Shown: positions 18,571 to 26,598 of the stretch, piece after piece
Position numbering within the stretch: position 1 is the first letter of the stretch
Layout: each line of letters opens with the position of its first letter
Source of the DNA: an uncultured Succinivibrio sp.
GTDB lineage: Bacteria > Pseudomonadota > Gammaproteobacteria > Enterobacterales > Succinivibrionaceae
Direction of reading: 5' to 3'
Assembly: GCA_900770725.1 (NCBI GenBank)
Contig: CAAGLL010000007.1
Coordinates: 1 to 64,000, forward strand
DNA length: 64,000 nt
Notes under the pieces: generated by a model
The model's database searches: none
Told to the model about the DNA's origin: nothing
The model's input: only the letters and a program-made list of their open reading frames with translations
Position numbers and translations under genes: made by a program

Positions 18571-20401
18571 AAAGCGCATCGCGCGCATCGCCCTCGAGGC
18601 GCTGCTCCTGGCCGCTGCCGCTGCGCTGGGCGCCTGGCTCTACTGGCTAAAATGCGTCGAGACGGTCAACACCATGCAGATCCCCGCCCGCACCGAGCTA
18701 TACGAGGTCAAGGAGGGCATGACGGCGACGTCCATCAGCGAGGAACTGCTGGGCGATGCCGTGCCGGCCTTCGTAGTCAGGTTCTGGATCAGGCGCCACC
18801 CTGAGCTGCAGCCCATACAGCGCGGGCACTACCGCATCGACGGCAAGCTCACGCTGAAGGAGATCCTCTCGCTCATGGTCATGGGCAAGGTGACCGAGAC
18901 CTCCTTCCCCACCATCACCATCATCGAAGGATCGAACATCGACGATGTCGAGCGCACGATGAAGCGCTTCTGCGGCAGCTGCGATCAGGCGCTCTCCGAG
19001 CTCGACGTTCCCGCCGAGTTCATCATCAGCACGCTGCACTCCGATCCAAGCCTCCTGGGCGCCATCGGCGGGGCCGCCTCGAGCCTCGAGGGCCTGCTCG
19101 CGCCGGCTACCTATCCTGTAAAGAGCCCGCGCCGCATCAACGAGGCGCTGGGCCAGGCGCTGCGCGCCACCGCCAAGATGATGAAGGAGGAGTGGCCCAA
19201 GCGCTCTGACAGCGTGTTCATCAAGACCCCCTACGAGGCGCTCATCGTCGCCTCGATCATCGAGCGCGAGACCGCGATCCCAGACGAGCGCCCCCAGGTG
19301 GCCGCCGTGTTCTACAACCGCATGCGCAAGCGCATGCGCCTGCAGACCGATCCCACCGTGATGTACGGGATCTCGCCTGCATTCTCAGGAAAGCTCACCA
19401 AGGCCCAGCTCAAGGCCGACACGCCCTACAACACCTACACCCGCGCAGGCCTCCCGCCCACCCCGATCTCGATGCCCTCCAAGAGTTCGGTGCTCGCGGC
19501 CCTCCACCCTGCCGACACCGACGCGCTCTACTTCGTCGCAGCCGACATCGATCCCTCAAATGGGCACGTCTTCACGAACACCCTGAAGGATCACAACAAG
19601 GCCGTCTCCGACTACCGCAAGAAGGTGAGCGACTACCGCCAGGCGCAGAAGGACGCTGCGGCGGCAAAGGACCAGCAGGGCAAGGACAGCAAGGGCGCGG
19701 ACCAGCAGTCCAAGCCAGGCGCCCAGGCTGCGGATCAGAAGCCTGCGGATAAGAAGGCAGAGGATCAAAAGGCTGCGGATCAGAAGGCTGGAGATCAGAA
19801 GGCCGGCGATCAGAAGGCTGCGGATCAAAAAGCCGTGGAGCAGAAAGCTGCGGATCAGCCAAAGGGGCAGCCTTACAATCAAAAGCCCGAGGATGAAAAT
19901 GCTGGCAAGCCGGATGAGGATCAGGCAAAGGCCCCTCAAGATCAGGGGAACGCTTCAAGCGCCGCCAGCGCGGAGAATGGCTCTGTGAAGCAGGATGGCG
20001 CCAAGGATCAGGGCAAGGACGCCGGAAAGGGCGCCAAGGCCGGTGATGAAGGCGCCAGCGTGAAGTCCACGGACGGCGAGGTCGATGTGGACATCTCATC
20101 TGGCGTCTCCGGCGATGCCGCGCAGGACAAGGCAGCTGCGGCTGAGGCCGGCAAGCCTTCTGCGGCGCAGGATGGCGGTGCGGGCGGCGCTGAAGCCAAG
20201 GCAGGCGCCGCAAGCCCGGCCAAGGGCAGCGATGCCAAGGCAGGCAAGAGTGGCCAGGCCAAGGCCGGATCTTCCAAGAAGGCCGGACCTAAGGCCCAGC
20301 CAAAGAAGGCGCAGTCCAGGAAGGCGCAGCCTAGGAAGCAGCAGCAGGGCACCCAGAATCGCAAGGCCCGGCAGAATAAGCAGCAGAAGAAGGCTGCCTG
20401 A
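18563..20401 (+). CDS. mltG: endolytic transglycosylase MltG with a long repeat tail
   Basis: MltG cuts nascent glycan strands and ends their elongation. The first about 345 of 612 residues are a normal MltG: one N-terminal membrane helix, a LysM-like/YceG region, and the catalytic part 'SIIERETAIPDERPQVA', 'NRMRKRMRLQTDPTVMYG' and 'YNTYTRAGLPPTPI'. The catalytic Glu is in the IERET segment (residues 234-238). About 260 extra residues follow, rich in Ala, Lys, Gln, Asp and Gly, with DQKAx repeats and a Lys/Arg/Gln-rich basic end. I chose TTG at 18563 because AGGGGGGAGG lies just upstream; homologues begin at this point. It precedes tmk by 26 bases. Confidence 0.92.
   Translation: MTRKRIARIALEALLLAAAAALGAWLYWLKCVETVNTMQIPARTELYEVKEGMTATSISEELLGDAVPAFVVRFWIRRHPELQPIQRGHYRIDGKLTLKEILSLMVMGKVTETSFPTITIIEGSNIDDVERTMKRFCGSCDQALSELDVPAEFIISTLHSDPSLLGAIGGAASSLEGLLAPATYPVKSPRRINEALGQALRATAKMMKEEWPKRSDSVFIKTPYEALIVASIIERETAIPDERPQVAAVFYNRMRKRMRLQTDPTVMYGISPAFSGKLTKAQLKADTPYNTYTRAGLPPTPISMPSKSSVLAALHPADTDALYFVAADIDPSNGHVFTNTLKDHNKAVSDYRKKVSDYRQAQKDAAAAKDQQGKDSKGADQQSKPGAQAADQKPADKKAEDQKAADQKAGDQKAGDQKAADQKAVEQKAADQPKGQPYNQKPEDENAGKPDEDQAKAPQDQGNASSAASAENGSVKQDGAKDQGKDAGKGAKAGDEGASVKSTDGEVDVDISSGVSGDAAQDKAAAAEAGKPSAAQDGGAGGAEAKAGAASPAKGSDAKAGKSGQAKAGSSKKAGPKAQPKKAQSRKAQPRKQQQGTQNRKARQNKQQKKAA
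19733..19858 (+). repeat. 15-bp tandem repeats encoding DQKAx units in MltG
   Basis: About eight imperfect 15-bp units (GATCAGAAGGCTGCG type) encode D/E-Q-K-A-A/G/V pentapeptides such as DQKAADQKAGDQKAG. Variation between units is mostly at codon third positions and at the fifth residue. Confidence 0.85.
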
Positions 20402-20427
20402 GGCCGGATGGATTTCAAGGAGTTTTC

Positions 20428-21048
20428 ATGAGCGGGATCTTCATAACGCTCGAGGGCGGGGAGGGGGCCGGCAAGAGCACCCAGATCCCGCGCCTTGCGC
20501 AGTTCCTGCGCTCGCGCGGCATGGATGTAGTCTGTCTGCGCGAACCCGGCGGCACCCCGTGCGCCGAGCAGATGCGCGCGATCCTCAAGGAGAAGCGCAG
20601 CGACGACAAGCTCTGCGACACCGCAGAGCTCCTCCTGATGTACGCAGCGCGCGCCCAGCTCACCTCCACCGTGATCCTGCCTGCCCTCAAGGCGGGCAAG
20701 GCGGTGCTCTGCGACCGCTACGACCTCTCGACGCTCGCCTACCAGGGCGGCGGGCGCGGGATCGCCATAGAGAAGATCCGCGCGGTGCGCAATGTCGCCA
20801 TCGGGGACTTCAAGCCCGATCTCACGCTGCTCTTCGACCTCGACGTCAGGGAGGGCATGGCCAGGGCGCGCGGCCGCGGCGAGGCCGACCGCTTTGAAAG
20901 CTCGGGGCTTGAGTTCTTCGAGAAGGTGCGCAAAGCCTACCTTGCGCTGCAAAAGGCCGATCCTGCGCACATCAGGCTCATCGATGCTTCAAAGGGCGTG
21001 GACGAGGTCTTCGCGCAGGCGAGGGACGCCATCATGGAGGCGCTGTGA
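20428..21048 (+). CDS. tmk: thymidylate kinase
   Basis: A 206-residue dTMP kinase. P-loop 'EGGEGAGKST', DR(Y/H) motif 'CDRYDLSTLAYQGGGRG', and the LID region 'ARGRGEADRFE'. It phosphorylates dTMP to dTDP. GGAG sits seven bases before the ATG. The holB GTG overlaps its TGA (GTGA), so the two are coupled, the usual mltG-tmk-holB arrangement. Confidence 0.97.
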   Translation: MSGIFITLEGGEGAGKSTQIPRLAQFLRSRGMDVVCLREPGGTPCAEQMRAILKEKRSDDKLCDTAELLLMYAARAQLTSTVILPALKAGKAVLCDRYDLSTLAYQGGGRGIAIEKIRAVRNVAIGDFKPDLTLLFDLDVREGMARARGRGEADRFESSGLEFFEKVRKAYLALQKADPAHIRLIDASKGVDEVFAQARDAIMEAL

Positions 21049-22118
21049 GCTGCGCCGACCTGCCGTTCTGGCTGCAAAAGCCGCTCTCCGAGTTCACCGG
21101 AGCGCTAGGCGAGGGGAGGCTGCCGGGCTCGGTGATCTTCTCATGCCCTCCGGGGATGGGCGGCGACGATCTGGCCTTCGAGGCGGCCAAGGCCGCCCTC
21201 TGCCTTGATCAAAATGGCGGAAGGCCCTGCCTCAAGTGCCGCTCCTGCGCGCTCATGGATGCGGGAACCCACCCCGACTACCTCAGGATCAGGGCCACCG
21301 ACGCGCAAGGCTCAAAAGACGGGCAGGATCTCACCCATGAGCCCTTCGACGAGGAGGCACCCGAGGGCACGCAGCGCTTCGTGCGCATCGGCGCGCTGCG
21401 CCAGATGTGCCATTTCTTAAGCGAGTCCCCGGCGCTGGGCGGGCGCAAGTGCGCCGTGATCCCGGAAGCGGGGCTGATGCGCAACGATGCGGCAAGCGCC
21501 GTCCTCAAGACCTTCGAGGAGCCGCCTGCGGGCACGCTCATCATCATGGTGGCCTCAAGCCTCGACATGATGCTGCCGACCATACTCTCGCGCGCCTTCA
21601 AGATCCCAGTCCCCGTCCCTCCCCGCAAGGAGGCCGCGGACTTCATCATGAAGGCGGTTCCTGGGTGCGACGGCGCTGTGGCGGGATTGGCGCTCAGCCT
21701 TGCCTCGGGGGCGCCCTACGGGGCGCTCGCGCTCATGAAGGCGCCTGAGGATGCGCCATCCCCGGTAAGCGCGGTCATGGCCGCGCTCAAGGCCTTCGGA
21801 GCCGCGCTCTCAGGGGCGGGCCGCACCGAGGCTGCGGTGGACGCGCTGCTTGCGCTGCCTCCGGATCTCATGGTGCGCACGCTCCGTCAGTTCGTGCTCG
21901 AGGATTTAAAATACAAGGCCGGCGTCGCGGCAGGGCAGCTCCCGCTGCTCTCGCTCCTGCCCTGCGACCAGGCCGCGCGGCTGGGAGCCACTCACCTGAT
22001 GCACGCCATGGAGGCGCTGCGCGGCATGGACGGGGCGCCGCCGCTTCTGCCGCCGCGCGCCCCCGCAGCGCTCGTGCGCGCCTGGATCGAAGCCCTTAAG
22101 GAAAAGACGCCGAGATGA
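21045..22118 (+). CDS. holB: DNA polymerase III delta' subunit
   Basis: A 357-residue clamp-loader subunit. The N-terminal AAA+ domain has the degenerate, non-hydrolysing P-loop of delta' ('CPPGMGGDDLAFEAAKAALC'), a zinc-binding cluster starting 'CLDQNGGRPCLKCRSC' and the 'AASAVLKTFEEPP' region (SRC-like motif). It stimulates opening and loading of the beta clamp. The GTG start overlaps the tmk stop, and its TGA overlaps the next ATG (ATGA). Confidence 0.95.
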   Translation: MSCADLPFWLQKPLSEFTGALGEGRLPGSVIFSCPPGMGGDDLAFEAAKAALCLDQNGGRPCLKCRSCALMDAGTHPDYLRIRATDAQGSKDGQDLTHEPFDEEAPEGTQRFVRIGALRQMCHFLSESPALGGRKCAVIPEAGLMRNDAASAVLKTFEEPPAGTLIIMVASSLDMMLPTILSRAFKIPVPVPPRKEAADFIMKAVPGCDGAVAGLALSLASGAPYGALALMKAPEDAPSPVSAVMAALKAFGAALSGAGRTEAAVDALLALPPDLMVRTLRQFVLEDLKYKAGVAAGQLPLLSLLPCDQAARLGATHLMHAMEALRGMDGAPPLLPPRAPAALVRAWIEALKEKTPR

Positions 22119-23239
22119 TACTCAACCGCTACATATTCAGAGAGATCCTGAAGGCGCAGGTGGTCACGCTGGTCGTGCTCTTCCTCGTCTTCATCTGCCA
22201 GAGCTACGTGCGCTACATCTCGCGCGCGGCCAGCGGCGAGATCCAGATGGAGATCATCAACCGCATGGTGCTCTACTCCATCCCCTCGATCGCCTACCTG
22301 ATGCTGCCGCTGTCGCTGTTCGTGGCCGTGCTCATCGCGGTGGGGCGCATCTCGTCGGACTCCGAGATGGTGGTGATGCGCTCGGTGGGCTACTCGTCCT
22401 TCGGGATCATGGGCATCGCGATGTCGCTGGCGGCCCTGACCTCGGCGCTGTGCGCGGCCAACGGGCTGTGGTTCATGCCAGAGTCGGCCGCGGCGCAGCA
22501 GGAGCTGACCCGCGAAGCCCAGAGCAACCCGCAGTACCTGCCCATCGACAGCGGGCGCTTCGTCAACTTCGCCTCAGGAGGCAACGAGCACGTGATCTTC
22601 GTGGAGAGCGTCTCGGGAGGCGGCGGCAGCAAGCGCCAGCTCGGCAACATCTACGTCATGACCAACACGTTCTTCCCGGGCAGGAACGCCTTCACCACCG
22701 CAAGCCACGGCCACGTCACCTTCGACTCCGACGGCTTCCAGTGGCTCAACCTCGAGGACGGCAACCGCTACGATGGCCCGCTGCCGCAGCAGGGGCGCTA
22801 CCGCACCGCAAGCTTCGGCACCATGGTGATCCCGGCCGGGCAGCGTGAGAGCGCCTCGTCCGACCCTGGCGACATCCAGGAGATGCCGACTTCGAGCCTC
22901 ATCGGCACCAGCGACCGCAGGCTCTCGCTTGAGCTGCAGTGGCGCGTCGCCCCGGCCATTGCGGTCTTCGTGCTGGCCATGGTCGCGGTGCCGCTTGCCA
23001 TGGTCAACCCGCGCCAGGGCAGGTTCTCCCGCCTGTGGCAGGCGCTCCTGCTCTACGTCGCCTACTACATGCTCCTGCTCTCCTTCCGCAACCTCATCAA
23101 CGCAGGCAAGCTCTGGGTGTTCCCGGGGCTCTACCTGGTGCCGGTGATCTTCGCGCTCTTGTGCGCAGTGCCGATCAACCTGCGCGGTTCGATCGAAAGG
23201 CGCCTTGCCATGAGGCGCGCGCGTGCAGGGCAGAAGTGA
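22115..23239 (+). CDS. lptF: LPS export permease LptF
   Basis: A 374-residue YjgP/YjgQ-family inner-membrane protein. Three N-terminal membrane helices ('LNRYIFREILKAQ' amphipathic start, then 'VVTLVVLFLVFICQSYVRY'), a periplasmic beta-jellyroll (about 120-280) and three C-terminal helices with 'VPLAMVNPRQGRFSRL'. The first helices and 'SSDSEMVVMRSVG' fit LptF rather than LptG. With LptG and LptB it extracts LPS from the inner membrane. lptG normally follows but here a terminator follows, so lptG must be elsewhere. The start overlaps the holB stop. Confidence 0.88.
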   Translation: MILNRYIFREILKAQVVTLVVLFLVFICQSYVRYISRAASGEIQMEIINRMVLYSIPSIAYLMLPLSLFVAVLIAVGRISSDSEMVVMRSVGYSSFGIMGIAMSLAALTSALCAANGLWFMPESAAAQQELTREAQSNPQYLPIDSGRFVNFASGGNEHVIFVESVSGGGGSKRQLGNIYVMTNTFFPGRNAFTTASHGHVTFDSDGFQWLNLEDGNRYDGPLPQQGRYRTASFGTMVIPAGQRESASSDPGDIQEMPTSSLIGTSDRRLSLELQWRVAPAIAVFVLAMVAVPLAMVNPRQGRFSRLWQALLLYVAYYMLLLSFRNLINAGKLWVFPGLYLVPVIFALLCAVPINLRGSIERRLAMRRARAGQK

Positions 23240-23261
23240 GTTGCAAATAACGCAAGGACGA

Positions 23262-23291
23262 AAACGGGGGCTGCAAGCGCAGCCCCCGTTT
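23262..23291. terminator. bidirectional terminator between lptF and ohrR-like gene
   Basis: Stem AAACGGGGGCTGC at 23262-23274, loop AAGC, GCAGCCCCCGTTT at 23279-23291. A-runs and T-runs flank the stem, so it can serve both convergent transcripts. Confidence 0.85.
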
Positions 23292-23313
23292 GACAATGGC
23301 GCAATGGGCTTGC

Positions 23314-23778
23314 TCAGCCCATGCTCTCTGAGAGCGCCTTGGAGAGCTTGTCGACCCTTCGCTTGAGATCGAGCGCCTCATCCATGCTCTCAAGCTTCAT
23401 CGCGCAGGCCATGCCGACAGGCACCGACAGCGCCTTCTTACGCAACGCCATGCCCTCGTCCGTGATCTCGATGACCAGCACGCGGCCGTCCGAGTCCAAG
23501 CGGTGCTTGGAGACGAGCTTGCGCGACTCGAGCTTCCTTAAGAGCGGGCTCAGCGTGCCCGAGTCGAGGTCGAGCAGCGAGCACAGCTCCTTCTCCTCGA
23601 TCTCATGGCGCTCCCACATCACCATCATCACGATGTACTGGGTGTAGGTGAGCCCCAGATCCCTGAGGAGCGGCGCGTAGGCCCTGATGATCCTGCGCGC
23701 GCACCTGTAGATGGGGAAGCACAGCTGGTTTGACAGCAGCAGCCTGTCCTCGGGCTTCATCTGCATCCGTTCCTTCAT
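23314..23778 (-). CDS. OhrR-type MarR regulator sensing organic peroxides
   Basis: A 154-residue winged-helix MarR protein. The N-terminal 'LSNQLCFPIYR' carries Cys20 in the place of the reactive cysteine of OhrR proteins, which is oxidised by organic hydroperoxides and releases DNA. The recognition region is 'LDLDSGTLSPLLRKLESRKLV' and the wing 'DSDGRVLVIEITDEG'. It lies five bases downstream of gpx in the same direction, so it probably forms an autoregulated operon with it. Candidate operator at 24371-24384. Confidence 0.88.
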   Translation of the reverse strand: MKERMQMKPEDRLLLSNQLCFPIYRCARRIIRAYAPLLRDLGLTYTQYIVMMVMWERHEIEEKELCSLLDLDSGTLSPLLRKLESRKLVSKHRLDSDGRVLVIEITDEGMALRKKALSVPVGMACAMKLESMDEALDLKRRVDKLSKALSESMG

Positions 23779-23783
23779 AAGCC

Positions 23784-24332
23784 TCAGAGGAGCTTTTCGA
23801 CCTCAGGGGCGATCTTCTCAGGGGTGATCGGGGACTCGAAGCGCGCAACCGGCTTGCCCTCGCGGTCGATGAGGAACTTGGTGAAGTTCCACTTGATGGA
23901 GTCGCCCTTGAGGAAGTCCGGGCAGTTCTTGGTGATGTAGTCGGAGAGGAACTTGGCGGACGGATCGGAGAGGTCGAAGCCCTTGAAGCCAAGCGCCGAG
24001 GTCAGGTACTTGTAAAGGGGCTGGGCGTTGTCGCCGCGCACGTCGTTCTTCTCGAAGAGCTGGAAGGTGACGCCGTAGTTGACCTTGCAGAACTGCGAGA
24101 TCTCGCCGGCGCTGCCAGGCTCCTGGCCTGCAAACTGGTTTGAAGGGAAGCCCAGGATCTCAAAGCCCTGGTCCTTGTACTTCTTGTAGAGCGCCTCGAG
24201 GCCCTCGTACTGCGGGGTGAAGCCGCACTTGGAGGCGGTGTTGACGATGAGCAGCACCTTGCCCTTGTACTGTCCTAAAGACACTTCCTTGCCCTGCAGG
24301 GTTTTGACGGTGAAATCGTAAACTGAAGCCAT
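23784..24332 (-). CDS. gpx: glutathione/thioredoxin peroxidase
   Basis: A 182-residue Gpx-family thiol peroxidase with the peroxidatic Cys36 in 'NTASKCGFTPQYEGL', the 'GFPSNQFAGQEPGS' segment with its Gln, and 'IKWNFTKFLIDREG' with the conserved Trp-Asn. It is a Cys, not selenocysteine, enzyme. It reduces hydrogen or organic peroxides. AAGGAG and AAGGA precede the ATG. The coupled ohrR-like gene suggests induction by organic peroxides. Confidence 0.93.
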   Translation of the reverse strand: MASVYDFTVKTLQGKEVSLGQYKGKVLLIVNTASKCGFTPQYEGLEALYKKYKDQGFEILGFPSNQFAGQEPGSAGEISQFCKVNYGVTFQLFEKNDVRGDNAQPLYKYLTSALGFKGFDLSDPSAKFLSDYITKNCPDFLKGDSIKWNFTKFLIDREGKPVARFESPITPEKIAPEVEKLL

Positions 24333-24370
24333 TTTCCTTATACTCCTTTGAAATGGATTTGATGTGATTT

Positions 24371-24384
24371 AATTGTATGCAATT
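24371..24384. promoter_or_regulatory. candidate OhrR/MarR operator
   Basis: AATTG-TATG-CAATT, a palindrome with flanking TTA/TAA, in an AT-rich patch 39 bases upstream of gpx and about 115 bases upstream of the response regulator. MarR/OhrR dimers bind short AT-rich palindromes of this kind; assignment to this regulator is by position. Confidence 0.5.
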
Positions 24385-24499
24385 TAATTCAGGCATGGGG
24401 CGGTTCTGATACTTTGTCTCAGTTGACCCATCCTGAAGGGCCAAAACGCATTTTTGACGCCGAAACCCTAGAATTGACGCATCAGCATGGAGGTGGGCT

Positions 24500-25180
24500 A
24501 TGGCCGCAAGGATCCTGATTGTCGACGACGAGGACGCGCTGAGGCAGAACGTCTCGGAGTTCCTCACGCTCAAGGGCTACGAGTGCGAAAGCGCCAGCGA
24601 CGGCATGACCGCGCTGGCCGCGCTCTCCGACGGGGCTTTCAGCCTCTGCGTGCTCGACGTGGGGCTACCCGATCTCGACGGCTTCGAGGTGTGCCGCAGG
24701 ATGCGCGAGCGCGGGGTGGACACCGCCGTGCTGATGCTCACCGCCCGCGACGAGGTCGACGACAAGGTGAGGGGGCTTGAGAGCGGCGCCGACGACTACC
24801 TCGTCAAGCCTTTCTCGCTGCGCGAGCTTGCCGCAAGGATCCAGGCGCTGCTGCGCCGCGCCGGGGGCAGCGTCACCGGCGAGCTCAAGGCAGGGCCGGT
24901 GACGCTCGACATCGCCTCGGGCACCGCGGTGCGCGAGGGGCGCGAGATCCGCCTGACCCCCACCCAGTTCAAGATCCTAAAAGCCCTGATGAAGGCCTCG
25001 CCCGCCGTGGTCTCCCGCTCGACCTTGGAGCGCGAGATCTGGGGCGAGGACGTTCCGGACTCCGACAGCCTGAGGACGGCAGTGTGGGGCCTGCGCAACG
25101 TGCTCGACAAGCCCTTTTCAAAGAAGCTCATCGAGACCAAGCCTGGCTTTGGCTGGTCGTTCAATCCCAAGGAGCCCTGA
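24500..25180 (+). CDS. OmpR-family response regulator
   Basis: A 226-residue two-domain regulator. The receiver has the acidic pocket (Asp9/Asp10), phospho-acceptor Asp53 ('CVLDVGLPD'), Thr81 and Lys103 ('LVKPFSLREL'). The C-terminal winged helix has 'IRLTPTQFKILKALM' and 'LRTAVWGLRNVLDKP'. A strong GGAGGTGGG precedes the ATG. The sensor kinase follows four bases after the stop. The regulon is unknown; the next gene on the other side of the pair is a type III chaperone, but nothing links them except position. Confidence 0.93.
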   Translation: MAARILIVDDEDALRQNVSEFLTLKGYECESASDGMTALAALSDGAFSLCVLDVGLPDLDGFEVCRRMRERGVDTAVLMLTARDEVDDKVRGLESGADDYLVKPFSLRELAARIQALLRRAGGSVTGELKAGPVTLDIASGTAVREGREIRLTPTQFKILKALMKASPAVVSRSTLEREIWGEDVPDSDSLRTAVWGLRNVLDKPFSKKLIETKPGFGWSFNPKEP

Positions 25181-25183
25181 TCC

Positions 25184-26482
25184 ATGTTCTGCAATTCAAA
25201 GCGCCTCATCGGGACGCGCACGAGCCTGCTTGCGAGCATCGGGCTCATATTAGGCGCCGTGCTTGCAGCCTGCGTTGCGGTGATGGCCTACGAGATCCCG
25301 GTGGTCGAGCGCCACCTGATGCCCACCAGCCTCTACTACAGCCTCGAGGCGGTAGTCTCCCAGGGCCCCAGCGCCGACGGCTCGCCCACGGCCTTCCCCA
25401 ACCCCGATCAGAAGTTCTACACCAACGATCCGCGCTTCCCTGAAGGCAAGGCCGGGATCCCCGCGCGCTACCGCAACCTCAGGGCAGGCTTTGCCGAGTA
25501 CGAAGGCGAGGATCACGCCTCGTTCGTCTATGTGCTGAATCGCAGCGACGGCAACCAATACATCATAGAGAGCGATCAGACCCAGTTTGAGGAGATGGAG
25601 CGCGGCTTCAGGATCACCATCATGGGGATCGCGGTGCTGCTCTTTGCCATCGCGTTGGCGCTGGTCGCCTGGAGGGTCACGGCCGCATTGAGGCCCGCCC
25701 GCCTGGCGGCGCAGGAGATCTCAAGGTCGATCCGCGACGGCGGCACCTCGAGGCTCTCGTCCAAGGTTCCAGATGACGAGATAGGCTACCTCGCGCTCAC
25801 CTGCGACCGCGCCTGCCGCCACGTCTACAAGCTCCTCGAGAAGGAGCGCTTCTTCTCGTCCGACCTCTCGCACGAGCTGCGCACGCGCCTTGCGGTGATC
25901 AGCTCAAGCTGCGAGCTTCTTGAGGAGACGGAGCTTACGGATCTGCAGCGCGCCAAGGTTAAGTCCATCGAGGGCGCCTGCACGACCATCCTGACGCTGA
26001 CCCGCGTGCTCCTGTCGCTGGCGCGCGACGGCGGGCGGGGCAGCACCGATGACGAGCAGGTGACGCTTGAGAAGGCCGCCTCGAAGGTCATAGAGGCCGA
26101 GGGGCCGGGCGCCAGGGGGCGCTCGCTCACCCTCGATGTCCAAGGGGACGGCGGCAGCGCGACCTACCCTTTGTCGCTTGTCTTCACGGTGATGGACAAC
26201 TTGGTCTCAAACGCCGTGCGCAACACCAAAAAAGGCGGCGTGACCATCACCCTCAAGGACGGGGGCTTTGCGGTCTCCGACACCGGGCAGGGCATCGCCC
26301 CAGAGGATCAGGGGAAGATCTTCGAGTGCTTCTACCGCGGGCGCAAGAGCACGGGCCACGGCGTCGGGCTTTCGCTCGTAAAGCGCATCTGCGACGACCG
26401 CGGCTGGGAGATCGGCGTTCAAAGCGAGCCTGGAAAGGGATCGACCTTCAGCATTGGCCTTGGCAGCAAGGCGGAGGACTGA
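25184..26482 (+). CDS. sensor histidine kinase
   Basis: A 432-residue membrane kinase: membrane helix at about 13-36, a periplasmic region of about 110 residues, second helix (about 142-165), a HAMP-like linker, HisKA with phospho-acceptor His230 in 'LSHELRTRLAVISSS', and a HATPase domain with N box 'VSNAVRNT', G1 'SDTGQGIAPED' and G2 'GHGVGLSLVKRI'. The H-box has Arg in place of the usual Pro (HELRT-R-L instead of HELRT-P-L). Partner of the upstream regulator. Confidence 0.92.
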   Translation: MFCNSKRLIGTRTSLLASIGLILGAVLAACVAVMAYEIPVVERHLMPTSLYYSLEAVVSQGPSADGSPTAFPNPDQKFYTNDPRFPEGKAGIPARYRNLRAGFAEYEGEDHASFVYVLNRSDGNQYIIESDQTQFEEMERGFRITIMGIAVLLFAIALALVAWRVTAALRPARLAAQEISRSIRDGGTSRLSSKVPDDEIGYLALTCDRACRHVYKLLEKERFFSSDLSHELRTRLAVISSSCELLEETELTDLQRAKVKSIEGACTTILTLTRVLLSLARDGGRGSTDDEQVTLEKAASKVIEAEGPGARGRSLTLDVQGDGGSATYPLSLVFTVMDNLVSNAVRNTKKGGVTITLKDGGFAVSDTGQGIAPEDQGKIFECFYRGRKSTGHGVGLSLVKRICDDRGWEIGVQSEPGKGSTFSIGLGSKAED

Positions 26483-26558
26483 CATGCCCCGTGAGGCATC
26501 CTGAGGGTGCCTTCCAGGGTTCTGAGCCACAGGCCTTGAAGAAGCAAGGCCCTGCAAA

Positions 26559-26595
26559 GCGGCGGCAGCCATGCCCATGGCAGTGCTGCCGCCGC
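26559..26595 (-). terminator. hairpin after the chaperone gene
   Basis: Perfect 11-bp stem GCGGCGGCAGC (26559-26569) with GCTGCCGCCGC (26585-26595), followed on the minus strand by TTTGC. It separates the kinase (+) from the convergent chaperone gene. Confidence 0.6.
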
Positions 26596-26598
26596 GTC

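Noticed and set aside
19733..19858. Stand-alone satellite or assembly artefact
   Set aside because: The repeat stays in frame within mltG and its units differ at third codon positions, as expected for a real coding repeat.
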